Positions 11,134-22,135 of a stretch of 64,000 nucleotides of DNA are shown here, one piece after another. Both the position numbers and the translations under genes were made by a program. Where the stretch lies: positions 310,001 through 374,000 of the forward strand of contig JANVFP010000012.1 of NCBI GenBank assembly GCA_027919835.1. Reading direction: 5' to 3'. Under the pieces are notes generated by a model. The model was not told the origin of the DNA and did not search any database. It saw nothing but the letters and a program-made list of their open reading frames with translations. Every line of letters starts with the position of its first letter. Positions within the stretch are counted from its first letter, which is position 1. Origin of the DNA: Lentinula raphanica. Lineage: Eukaryota; Basidiomycota; Agaricomycetes; Agaricales; Omphalotaceae.

Positions 11134-11197
11134 GATGGTGAATGTCAAAGCTGGTTTGATTACTCAGCCACCTGTTTTCTCCCTGCCACAATTGCTC
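11134..11197. promoter_or_regulatory. 64-bp shared promoter of LSG1 and LYR-protein genes
   Basis: The two start codons, 11133 (-) and 11198 (+), leave only 64 bp, so both transcripts must start in or near this stretch and share control DNA. It has pyrimidine runs on each strand but no clear TATA box. Confidence 0.5.
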
Positions 11198-12529
11198 ATG
11201 TTGCAACAACAATCTGTGCCGTCCTTGTACAGACAATACCTTCGTCAAGTCAAACGTTTGCCTCACAATCATCTCCGGTGAGAGCAGGTTTCTCGACATC
11301 ATGCTAGTAGTTTATTCCTGCAGTCAATTCTTTCAGCTAAAGGCCTCGGATGATTTCCGCGCTCTTGTGACTACGCCTGCACACAAAATACAGCTACGAG
11401 ATAGCAAGATAAGACGAATTCACAAAGTATGTCCTCAAGAGATGATTTATGAAAGCTTCCTCAACTCTTTCAGGACTTGCGTCGCATCAACCTTGCGCTC
11501 ACTGGCAGACAAGATGCATTTCGTTATATCTTGGATACAGCATACGGTAGAAGGGGGAAGTTAAGATGGGAGCTAATGGAGGTATGTCTTCGACCATCTG
11601 AGAATAGAACATTCTCCGTGACACCTGGCTAGCCACTTCTAGCGCAAGCGCATCCATCGTCACCTCCCATCATGCCTCTGATCCGTTCTGTGCCCAATTC
11701 ACGTCCGCCTATATATTCTCCCGAGCTCACTGCCCTACTCGTCAACACGGCGTCCCGCACTAACAAGCCTCTGGATGCCCATCAACTGAAATTTCCCCCA
11801 ACACTTTCACCCCGTGCTGATCCTACTTCGGAAGAAGCCCGCTTACTTGGACCTCTGAGTAAACGTCTTGAACTCAACACCCGTTGGCGTTACTTCACAC
11901 GGGAGTGGAAGAAAGTATACCCTCCGCTGGAGATCGCTGTCAAAAGCAAGGTTGGACCTCTGTCTATGAGTTTGAGTGATGTGGTAGATGCAGGAGGAAG
12001 AATATCACAATCTCAGGATCAAGGGCTGCTTTCTGAAGTAGAAGATATAGTTGGACCCCCAACCGCGGGGACGCCTCTTACGCGAAGAGAACGTCTAACT
12101 GGTATCGAACAGTCCCAAGGCGATCTCTCAAAACATCGACATCCCTCTCGCTGGCTTCGTCGTCGATATCAAGAATTACTAGGAAGGCTTCCTGTTCTTA
12201 TCCTCAATCAAGGTCATAAAAGAATAACCTACAACGTCAACTTGCCACACAACTCGATAGCCCAGATTGGTCGAAACACGGCACATAGAAGGCCCGCCTT
12301 GGATGTAGCCAATCTGGCTTGGCTCGAGCGTGCCGACGTACTCGACAAACAGAAACAAAAAACCCAAGTCAAGCTTTCCACTCTGTATAACATAGAGGAT
12401 GCTCATCGTTTCGCAGGTAACCAAGTAACCCCTTCCACTGATCACTTGTGTTCGAATGCATTGCCTGCCAAAATGAAAACGATCCATTGCTGCAACGTGA
12501 AGTTAATAAATATACAAAGCAAATGTTAG
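11198..12529 (+). CDS. LYR-motif (Complex1_LYR-like) protein
   Basis: The start at 11198 gives MLQQQSVPSLYRQYLRQVKR, with the L-Y-R tripeptide and following basic helix typical of mitochondrial LYRM proteins, which assist Fe-S cluster delivery or respiratory-complex assembly. Exons are 11198-11277, 11324-11426, 11474-11581 and 11633 onward, with introns of 46, 47 and 51 nt, all GT-AG and in phase. The distal F of the family is seen in DDFRALV. The long C-terminal part (LKFPPTLSPRADP, NTRWRYFTREWKKVYPPLEI) is unlike the short human LYRM proteins and resembles fungal-specific members. The stop at 12529 assumes no further intron; a splice at about 12417 could extend or change the C-terminus. Convergent with sec8. 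Confidence 0.75.
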
Positions 12530-12573
12530 TACAAGAAGTAGCTCATAGTACATACATCCAAAACTTGCTTAAC

Positions 12574-15500
12574 CTAATTCTGCTCGAGTTCCAACCCATG
12601 CAAATCTATGACATACATACTGTAGTTACGATCTGTGGCTTGAGATGCCATGGATTGCCTAGGGTCCGAAGGGTTGGGATCAACACCGCACTGCAGTGCC
12701 AGCATCGTTTGGTAGTCGTCGAAAGTGAACTCCTGGTGTCGTTTGATGCCGTCTAGCATATCCTGGTAGAGAGAAAACTCAGCAGAGCTTCTACAAGCTG
12801 AAGATAACTGACTGTAGGAGATAAAAAGAAGAGTGAGAAATATCGCTTCGCCCGGTCGAAATTCTCATTGGAGTTGACGGTGATCGTTTTGACGCTCTGC
12901 TGAAGTGCCAGGATATTGCGTAGAATTTTTCGTATGCCATAAATATTTGGACGACGAAGGTATCGTGCACTATTGATGAGTACATGTTCCATGAGCTGGC
13001 CTAATCCCGAGAAAATGAAACTGGAGGGGTCATCAGGGTTTGTACTATAAAACAGGGTCTAAGGCATATACCTTCGTGCGGTCGTAGGTATTCGTGGAGA
13101 TATCAGGTTGTCGCACTCACTTAAATCGTTGTTCAGATCGATGATGTGCGGATCAGGTTCACCAGCCTCTCCATCAAGAGAGTAGTTGCCCTGAAGACAA
13201 GTCAGTTCGAAACCCTTCTGTTGATGCCCGATGACATACCCTCATAGCAAGTCCAAGATAATAAACAGTCCTACACCTTATATCGACACGGATAGTGTGT
13301 AGGATCAACTCAGAAAGTTGCTCGTATGTTCTTAGCAGCGCTTGGAACCGACTAACGGTAGATCAAAATCAGGCAGGCAGAGATCTGGTTATTCCTGTAC
13401 TTACAGGGACATTTCCTTTGAGAGGAGAAGGCTGAGCTGGTCGGTCGGCGACGCAATTGGGACATACGCAACGAGAGGTGTATAGGGCATTGTGACGGCG
13501 GAAAGTGGTTCCAAATTCTGGGGTGAGAGCATTCCATCCTCAGGATGGGCTTTCAGAGCACTGAGCTCCGACGCGAACCATGTCTAACCTCCGGGTATGA
13601 GTAAAATTCGTGACAAGTGCTGGCAGATCACTAACGATGCTGTGATACATGCCAGCGAGAGAGACAAGACTTCGTATGGATGGTATAAGATCTGTGCTGG
13701 CCATTTGCCGTTGACCCAGAAAATCTTGCTCCAAGTGGGTTTCTTGACGCCAGAGTTGCTGCCGTTGAGAGGTGTTCTCTTCCTGTCGACAATATATATC
13801 AATTTCAAGGTCGTTCATGAACACAGTTTGACGACGTACTGGCGTATTTTGTAACCCGGTTAAGCAGGGCATCAGTTCTGTGCGTTGAGCCCATTGCGCA
13901 GCTAATGCGACTTGAGGTTGTAACAAGTCACCAGACGCGGAGCTCGAAACGAGATCCTGGAATTTATCGCTACATCGTTGATAGAACTGAATTACGACTC
14001 CGAGAATTAGACGAGAATAACTTTCCCTGTGGAAAGGAGTCATCTGAAGCATAGCGCATAATGAGTTGATCAATGCCATTAAGTGAGTGCTAGCCTGAAA
14101 GGAGGGTTAAAGAAAGATTTCATCTGTCCATGAATATAGCATACCCTGATCAACGGTTCGGATGATATTCGTTTAGACAGAGGATCAGGCTCGAACGCTT
14201 CCGGTCCTGTTACAGCTTTGAGCTTTGAGATACAACAATGTAGAAAAAGAACAATACCAGAGATGGCGTTATGGAACAAATAAGATACTTTGTCCTCCAG
14301 TTGGGGTAGGTAGATATTTAAGACAAACTCATCCAATACTGCTCCTGATTCGCGCACGGACTCGATATCGGAAGGAAGCACCGAGCGAACACGATCAAGG
14401 AACGCCAAGGTAGGTTCAAATAGCACGCTGACATGGAAAGCGTTGGGTTTGATTAGCAACCGATGATGTTGACCAGCGCCTAACAGCCTGTCATCAGTAC
14501 CGACTGTTGATAGTGCAGATTGAACAGAGTTTTCCGTAGGGCCTTGCACTAAACCGGGCATGGTGTCTTTGAGAACTTGCGTTAATTCATCCTCATGGGT
14601 GCGCAACAGCTTATTCGTGAGTTTGATGTCGGTTTCCGCGAACCGAAAGATCGACTGCAGAATGATCAATCCGGACACGGATAGAGAGCGAGGAGAGTGA
14701 GAGGGCACCAACCTTTGTCCGATCCCGAGAAAATCGACCTTCTCGCAAGATCTCATTGATGGATGCTATTGGATTTCTGCCCGACATAACACCTTCGTCT
14801 TCGTTGGTCAAATAATCATAGATCAGGGTTTTCATCTGCAACGTGATCATTCAAAAGGGAGGACAAAAAAGAACCGGAATGCTAACCTCAGCTTGTATAG
14901 AAAGCCATATATCCACAAGAGGGAAGAGTGTTCCGGGTTTGGTGCCAGCAGAATCCTTGAAGTCTCTTCGCTGTGTTGAAAAATGTCAAGCAAGACGACG
15001 AATAGGCGTTCAAGTACTAACAGAGCCTATTCTATTCGCAACTTCGTATATCACTCTCAAGCCTTGAGCAACAGCATCCATCTTCGAATATAGGGTCCAG
15101 AAAAAGTCTCGAAGAATTTCCTGATCGATTTGTCGCGCTGAGGATTCTAAAGCCGCAAGTCTTAACGAAGAACCCGGAAGGAATCCGTTCTTCTGTTGAA
15201 CAACCAACGATGGATCAGATGTTGATATATACACCCCTTCCGACTTATGAGTGGAAAGCCCGAACATGGAGCCACGTTTTCCGTATTCGGCTCGTTCAGA
15301 GACCTCATCGATTGTGGTCTCAATGAGTGAGTATATTTCGCTCGGAAGTCGTTGAGCCACGATGTCGAGTGTGGCCCCTAATCGACCTAGCACGGCTAAG
15401 GATTCCAATACAGTCTCCAGGTAGGCGAACGAATCAGCTTCGGGATTAAGAAGAGCCTGGGGGTTGCGAGATGACGCGCCATAAGCACGCGAAGGGGCCG

Positions 15501-17152
15501 ATGCAATTGTGACATTGGACTCGTTGACATCCATAGGTGCATCGTTGGGCCTGAGAGTAAGGTCTTGTAGAAAATGGGCTAAACGAGTAGTGGGAAAGGA
15601 AGGTGAAGACGGGGACTGATCTGGTAAAGCCGAGGGTGGTTCTTCTTCGAATTCGACTTTCGGAACTGGCAAAACGTCAGGGAGCTCAGAGATGTCACAG
15701 CCATGAAAAGACACACATGTACGTTGATTGGGAATATAGGGCGACCACCGAGAATCACACCAAAAGGATTTCAGGAACAAATGACTGTGAAGCTCATCCA
15801 CCAGTATCTCAAGAAGAGCCTACGAATGCTCCCATGAGCCCAAGTACACAGGTCTGAATGGATATCATGCTTACTGTTTCCTGACCTAACAAATAACTCC
15901 TCAGATCTGACACAGCACCAATTTCTTGCATGTCAGATTTATTGATTATTTTCAGATTCCGAACAAGAACGATGGAGGCTTGTAACAAGCGTTTCTCAGA
16001 CATCAGAGTTTCGAGCGAGTCCGGCACTGTTTTCAAGTGTTCTCTAGAAATGAAACTAGTCAACAGATGCGTTGCGTTCAAATGTGCCGACATACATCTG
16101 GTCTAAAAGGCGCATCATTTCTTCAAGTGTCTGTCCCCTTGACCACATTTGAGCGAGATCTGCACGTTTGTTTCCCAATGCTTCCTTAGATTCTTGTAGG
16201 GAACTCCGAGATTCATTTATTTGAGTTTGGACTTCCGACAAATGGTTGAGAAGAGACGCGTGATGGGGCAAGGACGCGGCGAAAGCCTGATAATACTCTG
16301 TCGACTGTGAAGACCTACTTCACAAAGATGGTTGATGTAACGCACTGTCCACAGTCCCTTTCAGAGCACTGAATAGTTTGTATTTTGTGTCTTGAAAAGA
16401 TTCCATGTTCTTTCCGCTCGATCTCTGATCCAGCAGGTCAACCGCGAGATCTACTGGGTTGAACTTTGCTCGGTCAGAGTAGAGTACAATGTGAGCAAGG
16501 GCATCTTACATCAGGATCAACGACAAACTCCCAGCCATCCTTCACTTGGTTGAGAACGGCTGTATGTTCAGGTTATGACTCTGGCACAAGAAGGACAATC
16601 GACTAACACACCATCGATATCTCCTGGCCGGGGTCTCCCTGAACCTTTTCTACCTGCCATCCTCTTCTGATACTGTTGTTGCCTCGCCATCTCCGCAGCC
16701 CTTTCTTCTTCCCGCATCCGTTGATACTCATAATCGTCACTTCCATTTGTCATTGCGCGACGCCTATTGCCAGCTGTTTGAAAAGCTGAGAGAACGGAAT
16801 TCAAGGCTGGAGAAGTCGCGTCATCATTCGTTTCACTATCCATAGTTCGCTGACGCTGAGGCTGTCTTGGCCCGGTTGGACTAGTCCGCACAGTGCGGGA
16901 CGCCGTTGAATTGCTTGATATACTTGCACGGTCAATCTCGGAGTTTCGAGACCTCAATTCTGACCGTTGAGGTCGAGAGGGTCCATTGTTGACACGGGAA
17001 GATTCCGAGGTATACGAGTTGCTGCTAGGTGTCGTAGGTCGTGATATCTGCAGAGGCCTTGTCGATACAGTGCCTGTCGGAGAAGTGATAGAACTTTTAG
17101 ATATCGAGGCTGAGCGGTTCTGACGAGTAGGAAATGGAGGAGCTCGCGACAT
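12574..17152 (-). CDS. SEC8: Exocyst complex subunit Sec8 (EXOC4)
   Basis: Subunit of the exocyst that tethers secretory vesicles at sites of polarised growth. The chosen start MSRAPPFPTRQ (17152) opens a disordered Ser/Pro/Arg-rich N-terminus. Then GSGRPRPGDID continues over an intron to AVLNQVKDGWEFVVDPD and NPVDLAVDLLDQRSSG (about 16440-16560), the Sec8 core with STEYYQAFAASLPHHASLLN (about 16250-16315), LKTVPDSLETLMSEKRLLQA (about 15970-16040), VDELHSHLFLKSFWCDSRWS (about 15740-15800), long helical segments, and a C-terminus ending DLHGLELEQN. An in-frame upstream ATG at 17257 would overlap the neighbouring gene start and is less likely. It has many 45-70 nt introns. Divergent from the lipid-droplet hydrolase gene (70 bp) and convergent with the LYR gene (44 bp). 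Confidence 0.88.
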
Positions 17153-17222
17153 AGACTGATTTGTCGAGAGCTGGTAAGAAGCAACGGTCGGTTTATTTAC
17201 ATACTTCCTGATTTGATCAAAT
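17153..17222. promoter_or_regulatory. 70-bp shared promoter between sec8 and the LDAH-type gene
   Basis: Start codons at 17152 (-) and 17223 (+) leave 70 bp. No strong motif was recognised. If Sec8 starts at the upstream in-frame ATG (17257), the two coding regions would overlap head to head. Confidence 0.4.
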
Positions 17223-18362
17223 ATGGACATCCCTTCTTTCTTACAACCACAATCCAAAACTCACTCTGAGGATTTTGTCTACATACACTCGATATTCCAA
17301 CACAACAAATCACTTGGCTGTTCAAAAGCAATCTGGTGGCCGAACGAAGATCCCAAAACAGTCGTCCTTTTCATTCCAGGTGCGTTCACCTGCAACTTGA
17401 CACTCTGCTGTTCTAATAGATGTATAACTGCTAGGGAATCCTGGTCTTTAAGAATTCTATATCCCATTTCTATCTGCCCTTCATCAACAAAATGGTGATA
17501 TATGCATATTGGCTCAATCCCATCTCGGACATACCCAAGAGGCACCCGCTTTAGTACATGATCTCGCAGCTCAAGTCTCTGCAGCCACAGAGGCTTTTGA
17601 CGCTCTGGTACAAACCTATCCTCAGAGACGATATGTCGTGATTGGACATAGTGTTGGGTCATGGATTGCCTTACAAGTGAGTGGAGACAGGTAAACACTC
17701 GTGTCATATTTCAACGCGTGCTCACCAAGTGACTTGAAGGTACTGAAAGCGAGATCAAGCGACATCCACTCTTTATTTCTGCTATTTCCTACCATTGCAA
17801 ACATATCAGATACTCCCAACGGGCGGAGTCTCTTCGTGAGTTCGTCAGCTTTAACTCATCTTCTTGTCGTTGCCGAACCACACCTGTAGTGGGCCTTCCA
17901 ACCTCCTCTCCCTCATATCATCTCCCAAATGTCGTTCTTGCTACGCCCACTCTACTCAAGCATTCTTCCTTTACTGTTCAATGAGTGGCCAAGAGCACAG
18001 ATTGATGTCCTGTTGGCACTTTTGCGCTCACCTTCCTGTATCAAAGCTTGCCTCAGTATGGCACATGAAGAAATGAACACTATCCGTGAACTTGATGTCA
18101 ATCTAATCGAAATGCATAAACATCGTATACACATGTATTTCGCTGAAACGGACGACTGGGTCGGAAAGAACAAAGGCGTCATTTTGCGATCGTTCAATCC
18201 AGATCCAAAATCAGTCAAAGTGGTCCATGGTGAGCATGGTGTCCCCCATGCTTTCTGTATCAGTAAGCTCATTTCGTTGTAATCATCTCGGAACATTGGA
18301 GCTCATCGTTGATAGATCACAGCGATGAGTTAGCGAACCAATGCACCCTCTGGCTTAGATGA
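17223..18362 (+). CDS. Lipid-droplet-associated hydrolase (LDAH/UPF0554 type) with an in-frame TAA
   Basis: Alpha/beta-hydrolase of the family that binds lipid droplets (human LDAH, yeast YPR147C). The start at 17223 gives MDIPSFLQPQSK. Then come KAIWWPNED, VVLFIPG, ILAQSHLGHTQE, HDLAAQVSA, the nucleophile elbow VVIGHSVGSWIAL (about 17630-17675), LFLLFPTIANI, WPRAQIDVLLALL and the Asp/His region ETDDWVG and HGVPHAFCI, with a final exon ending TLWLR at 18362. After intron 1 (GTGCGT..CTAG) the frame reads GNPGL, then TAA (17449-17451), then EFYIPFLSALHQQNGDICIL, continuous with the rest. The stop replaces one residue of the conserved GNPGLxEFY motif. A downstream acceptor ending TTTAAG would skip the stop and join VLFIP to EFYIPF in frame, losing GNPGL. 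The gene may be a fresh null allele, a splice variant or a base error. Confidence 0.82.
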
Positions 18363-18496
18363 CAAAATGGATTGGATAATGAATGATTGGTTGCAGGTAT
18401 CTATCATAACTATGTACTATAACGCGTTATTAGAGATTAGTAGATGCTACAAATACACATATCCAGAGCGACAAGACATATTATCAATGTTATTCA

Positions 18497-20627
18497 TCAA
18501 TGGTATGAGGAAGTTGCACCAGCAGTTACTGGTTTACATGAGTTTGAGGTACGGGACGAAGGTGAAGAGCGACGGGAAGCTAGAGAAGCCAGAGAATCAG
18601 GGACAAGGGATGACCACGTCGGGAAGAATCCATCGGCTTTCTTTTCAGCTCGACTGGGTTCGTCGCCGGCGAGAACACGTTGGGTAACTTGACTGCCAGC
18701 CAACAGTTGACTACTCTCAAGGTTTGAAGGTGCTGACCTAGGAGTGGATGATTCGTCAATAGTCGAAAGATATTTAGTTGCGCGATTGTTAGGTGGAGGC
18801 GGAGGAGCTTGCGACGTTGTTTGAGGTGGAGGATGGCTCGCAGAAGGTTCAGACCTAAGAACGACTTTGTCGATGACTTCACCTTTATCAGCGGCAAACA
18901 TCATCTCTGTTGGGCCGGGAGAGGAGGAAAGAGAGCTTTGGGTCTGTTTGGCTTCGAGTGGATTGGAAATTCCCGAATCATCCTCAGATTGGACAACCGC
19001 TCCTTCACCGGCCTTGCTACCTCCATTCTCATCTTCGTCCAGCACTCCATCCACCTCCCGAGCAAGCATATCCGCAATACCGAGATAGAAAGTAGCAGGA
19101 CGAAAGTTGATCTGCCTGCCGATCATTTCCGCCCATTTATACCTCGCAGGATTAATCCAACCGACAAGGTCAAGGTGATTAACATTCTGAAGAGTGCCCA
19201 TGTACTTTCCCCACTTGGCCGACTGTACCGAGACAAGTCCATCATTGGGTCCCTCCTTCTCTAGTACCACTGAATGCGGCCATTTCCAAGTGTCTACCAA
19301 TCCTGGTTCATAGACCGAACCCCAGCTAAAGTATTTGACCCCAGGTACGTCAGGGGTATCTTCGTTGAACTTCCGCATGCTCTCCAAGGTGAGTGATTCG
19401 AATGCTTTACCATCTCCGCCACCATTCGGAAGAAGATCAAGAAGGTATAGGAAAGAGTCTAGACGTTCCTTTCCAAGGGTGGCCAGGAAATGGTCAGCGA
19501 AGGAAGAACCACGATGAGGAGTAGCAACAGTGGTGATGGATAGCACAGAGAATTTGCGTCTAGTCAGATGTGTAGTGAGATAGCGACAATCAATGCCTCC
19601 CATACTATGCCCTATGAATTTGTAAGGTTTACTGAAGATAGGACTTCTTGAAAAGACCAATCTCACCAATCAGGTGTACTTTTCTTCCAGGATACTTTTC
19701 CGAAATTCTCTCTTCTAGCACTTTCGCTCTATCAAAAGGGCTACTAGTGGCTGGTACACGAGTGATGAGGACCTCTGCACCATTAGCCTCTAGAACTTCT
19801 TGAACGCCGCGCCAATGATTGAAGCTAATGGGCGCAATGGAGGGTCCAATTGTGACTTGATCAAAACCGAGAAGCCCATGACAGAATACGATTGGGTTTC
19901 GGGGAGTGTGGTCTAAGCAGTAGAACTGTGAGGAGGATGAAGACAGCAGTCGATTTCAAACGAACGAACATTTCTTCCTAATATTATCTTGTTCCTCTCG
20001 GACTGTTGCAGCCCTATCTTCCTCGGAAAGCAGAGAGTCTACATTATCCTTGTTGCCAGATTGAAACCACCACCATGATGCATTCGAGTCCGACTCGGAA
20101 GACGAAGGGAAAATAGTAACTGCTGTTGAGGCCGCTCTCCTGTGCGATTGACGCAAAGTTATATCTCGTTGAGAGACGCTGCGGAGCGAATCCAGAGAGC
20201 TCCTCGAAGGCGATGAGCGGTTGTGTTTGATTCTGGGAGGGTCATTGAATGAATCCTCGGAGCGTATTCGGGATGTTGGTGACGGAGGCGGAGTTGAATT
20301 AAGGGAAGTAGTTATAGCTTCAGGGGAAAGCGATGCAGTAGGGAGAGTGGATCTCGTCAGATTGTCAAAAAAAGGTGGATGACGTGGAAGAGAAAAGTGG
20401 GGAAGTTGTGCTGAAGGAGGTCTGCGCGGTAAACAAAGCGGTTCGTGTAGAGCTTCGTTTAGAGAGACAAGACTTGGCGAGGACAAATTGGAGGACGAAG
20501 AAGTGGGCGAAGGCTCCTTGCTAGATGTTCCGTATGGCGACCATGTACCTAACCATCGTAAGACGGGAATTGTTTGACTACTTTCACCCATGAGGAATCG
20601 ACATGAAGGTTTGGAGGCAAGGTGCAT
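18497..20627 (-). CDS. Alpha/beta-hydrolase lipase (triacylglycerol lipase-like), possibly membrane-anchored
   Basis: Predicted lipid esterase. The N-terminal half (19980-20627) is low-complexity Ser/Pro sequence. The catalytic domain starts after an intron at about 19921-19967: PIVFCHGLLGFDQ (oxyanion region), ANGAEVLITRVPATSSPFDRAKVLEERI, KFIGHSMGGIDCRYLTTHL (nucleophile Ser, about 19600), VATPHRGSSFADHFL, a probable acid in GPNDGLVSVQSAKWG (about 19220-19260) and the His in NVNHLDLVGW (about 19160-19185). The C-terminal tail (18497-18980) is acidic, then Pro-rich. The fold matches eukaryotic Tgl2-like and bacterial lipases. The 20627 start is uncertain: an upstream open stretch at about 20723-20800 encodes a strongly hydrophobic helix (VTGLIPVVLGLLLLFIDI) that joins SGRNMHLASK in phase through a 68-nt intron, suggesting a signal anchor. 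Confidence 0.8.
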
Positions 20628-21089
20628 GTTTCTTCCCGACTATCATCAATGCTTCCCTCAGTCCTTCCGTCACGTCCCGCTCTTTCTGACAGTGAGTAGC
20701 TTTTACATTGGCTTCAATGCACTGATATCTATGAACAGCAACAACAACCCGAGAACAACTGGAATCAGCCCAGTTACTGGCCAAGGTGACCACACCACAA
20801 GAGTGAGTTACCCGTAATTCCCTATATATGGTAATCTTTAAACAACATTCAGGACTGCAATATTCATTTGTGCTTTGCAAGGTATCGTTGCATTGAGGAT
20901 GCAGAGCTTCCTTGCAATTGACCGCACTTATAGATTGCTATAAGCTGTTTCCTTCGCGCGATCGCCTCATGCAACATCGCCGAAAAGAGCATGGCTCAGA
21001 TGAAGATAGCAATATTATCACCTGGAACGATTGACCGACGTTCATATTACAATCGCATATGGTAGAATTACACAACACAGCAGGAATAA
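20628..21089. other. Intergenic region and probable 5' exon of the lipase gene
   Basis: About 20723-20800 (minus strand) holds the possible transmembrane exon described for the lipase gene. The rest (20820-21089) shows no coding or RNA gene and is the 3' flank of SF3A2. Confidence 0.35.
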
Positions 21090-21951
21090 TCAGAAAGCTA
21101 AGCGGAACATGAACTGGAAACTATACTGCTTGGTGTCTGGGTCCCAATGCGACCAGTTCCAATAGCCAGCGTCGTCGGATTCGTCTTCAATTTCACGAGC
21201 TGGAATTCGGAAAGCAATCGTTTCATAGGGTTCCGCGGCCACCTGAAGAAGACGTCAATCTACTGCGAGTATACAACCTAATTTCCACATACTATGAGAT
21301 ATTGATACGCCTTGTTTGGTGGCTCCCTTTTCTGTTCCCAAGCACTCATAAACCGCCGTCGTGGAATGACTCCTGGTTTGATTTGAGGCAGATGAACCTG
21401 GACCATCATGCCTTCTTTTCCGGTTTCAATATCTCTGACTTTGGTCACTCGATAACCTGGTCGTCCGATCTTGAGGAAGATTTTACGCTGTATAGTGCTC
21501 TGCGTCGGTGCTATCATCAGCTGTGTGTCTTTTGCATCTCGGGCAGCACGTCGCGCAAGATTTGTCTGGTGCTTTTTCCCTTGCGTGTGCGCGAGATATG
21601 AACCTTCATTGGTGTGAAGTGTAAGGCATAAACGGCATTCCAAAGAGCCAAGGTGATTCCGCAAAATGTAAGGATCCTGAGGCGCTTTGATGAGTTGAGG
21701 TCAAAGAAACAGGAGCGCAACACACCTTGGCCAAGTCTATTGTTTCCAAGGCTAGCTTTCTCAACCGCTCTCTCCGATCAACATTCGTTTCGGATGCCCC
21801 AGCAACTCCACCTCCTCCAAATTTCGACCCAACACGATTCTATGTTTGACGCTGAGCATTTTGACTTACTAAAAAGCAGCAAGAAGCAAATACCTGGAAA
21901 TCTATTGCGAAGTCAGTATGATGAATTCTCCGATGCCGATAACTTACCCAT
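21090..21951 (-). CDS. Splicing factor 3A subunit 2 (SF3A2/Prp11/SAP62)
   Basis: Component of the U2 snRNP SF3a complex, needed for pre-spliceosome assembly in the nucleus. The spliced N-terminus reads MDFQNRVGSKFGGGGVAGAS, then NVDRRERLRKLALETIDLAK, LRNHLGSLECRLCLTLH with the C2H2 (matrin-type) zinc finger closed by EGSYLAHTQGKKHQTNLARR, KIGRPGYRVTKVRD, IPRRRFMSAWEQKREPPN, then AAEPYETIAFRIPAREIE and YSFQFMFRLAF to the stop at 21090. It matches human SF3A2 closely over its conserved region and lacks the Pro-rich C-terminal tail of animals. The first six codons are spread over three exons (4 nt, 8 nt, then the main exon). Confidence 0.93.
21894..21951 (-). other. 4-nt start exon plus 8-nt microexon of SF3A2
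   Basis: Minus strand: exon 1 is ATGG (21948-21951), intron 21902-21947 (46 nt, GTAAGT..CAATAG), microexon ATTTCCAG (21894-21901), intron 21840-21893 (54 nt, GTATTT..CATAG), then AATCGTGTTGGG. The joined product is M-D-F-Q-N-R-V-G, and MDFQ is the conserved start of SF3A2 in animals and fungi. Confidence 0.85.
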
Positions 21952-22135
21952 TATTGTGAAGTTCAGACGTGCTCCCCAGTGACTTTGAAGGAAGAAGTCG
22001 AAAGTTGATCCGTGGGAAAACAGACAAAGAAATCAAAATGCTTCCGGAGTCCGGGCCGTCAGGTCATTTTTTCTCCTCTTTCAAGTTTTCTGGTTTTTTC
22101 GCGTTCCCTTTGGGTTTCTGTCTACTCATCTTACG

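Noticed and set aside
16600..17257. A separate gene encoding the Ser/Arg-rich ORF ending CPSCARVIT
   Set aside because: Its PGDID segment continues over an intron into the conserved VKDGWEFVVDPD part of Sec8, so it is the Sec8 N-terminus. The CPSC end is intron read-through.
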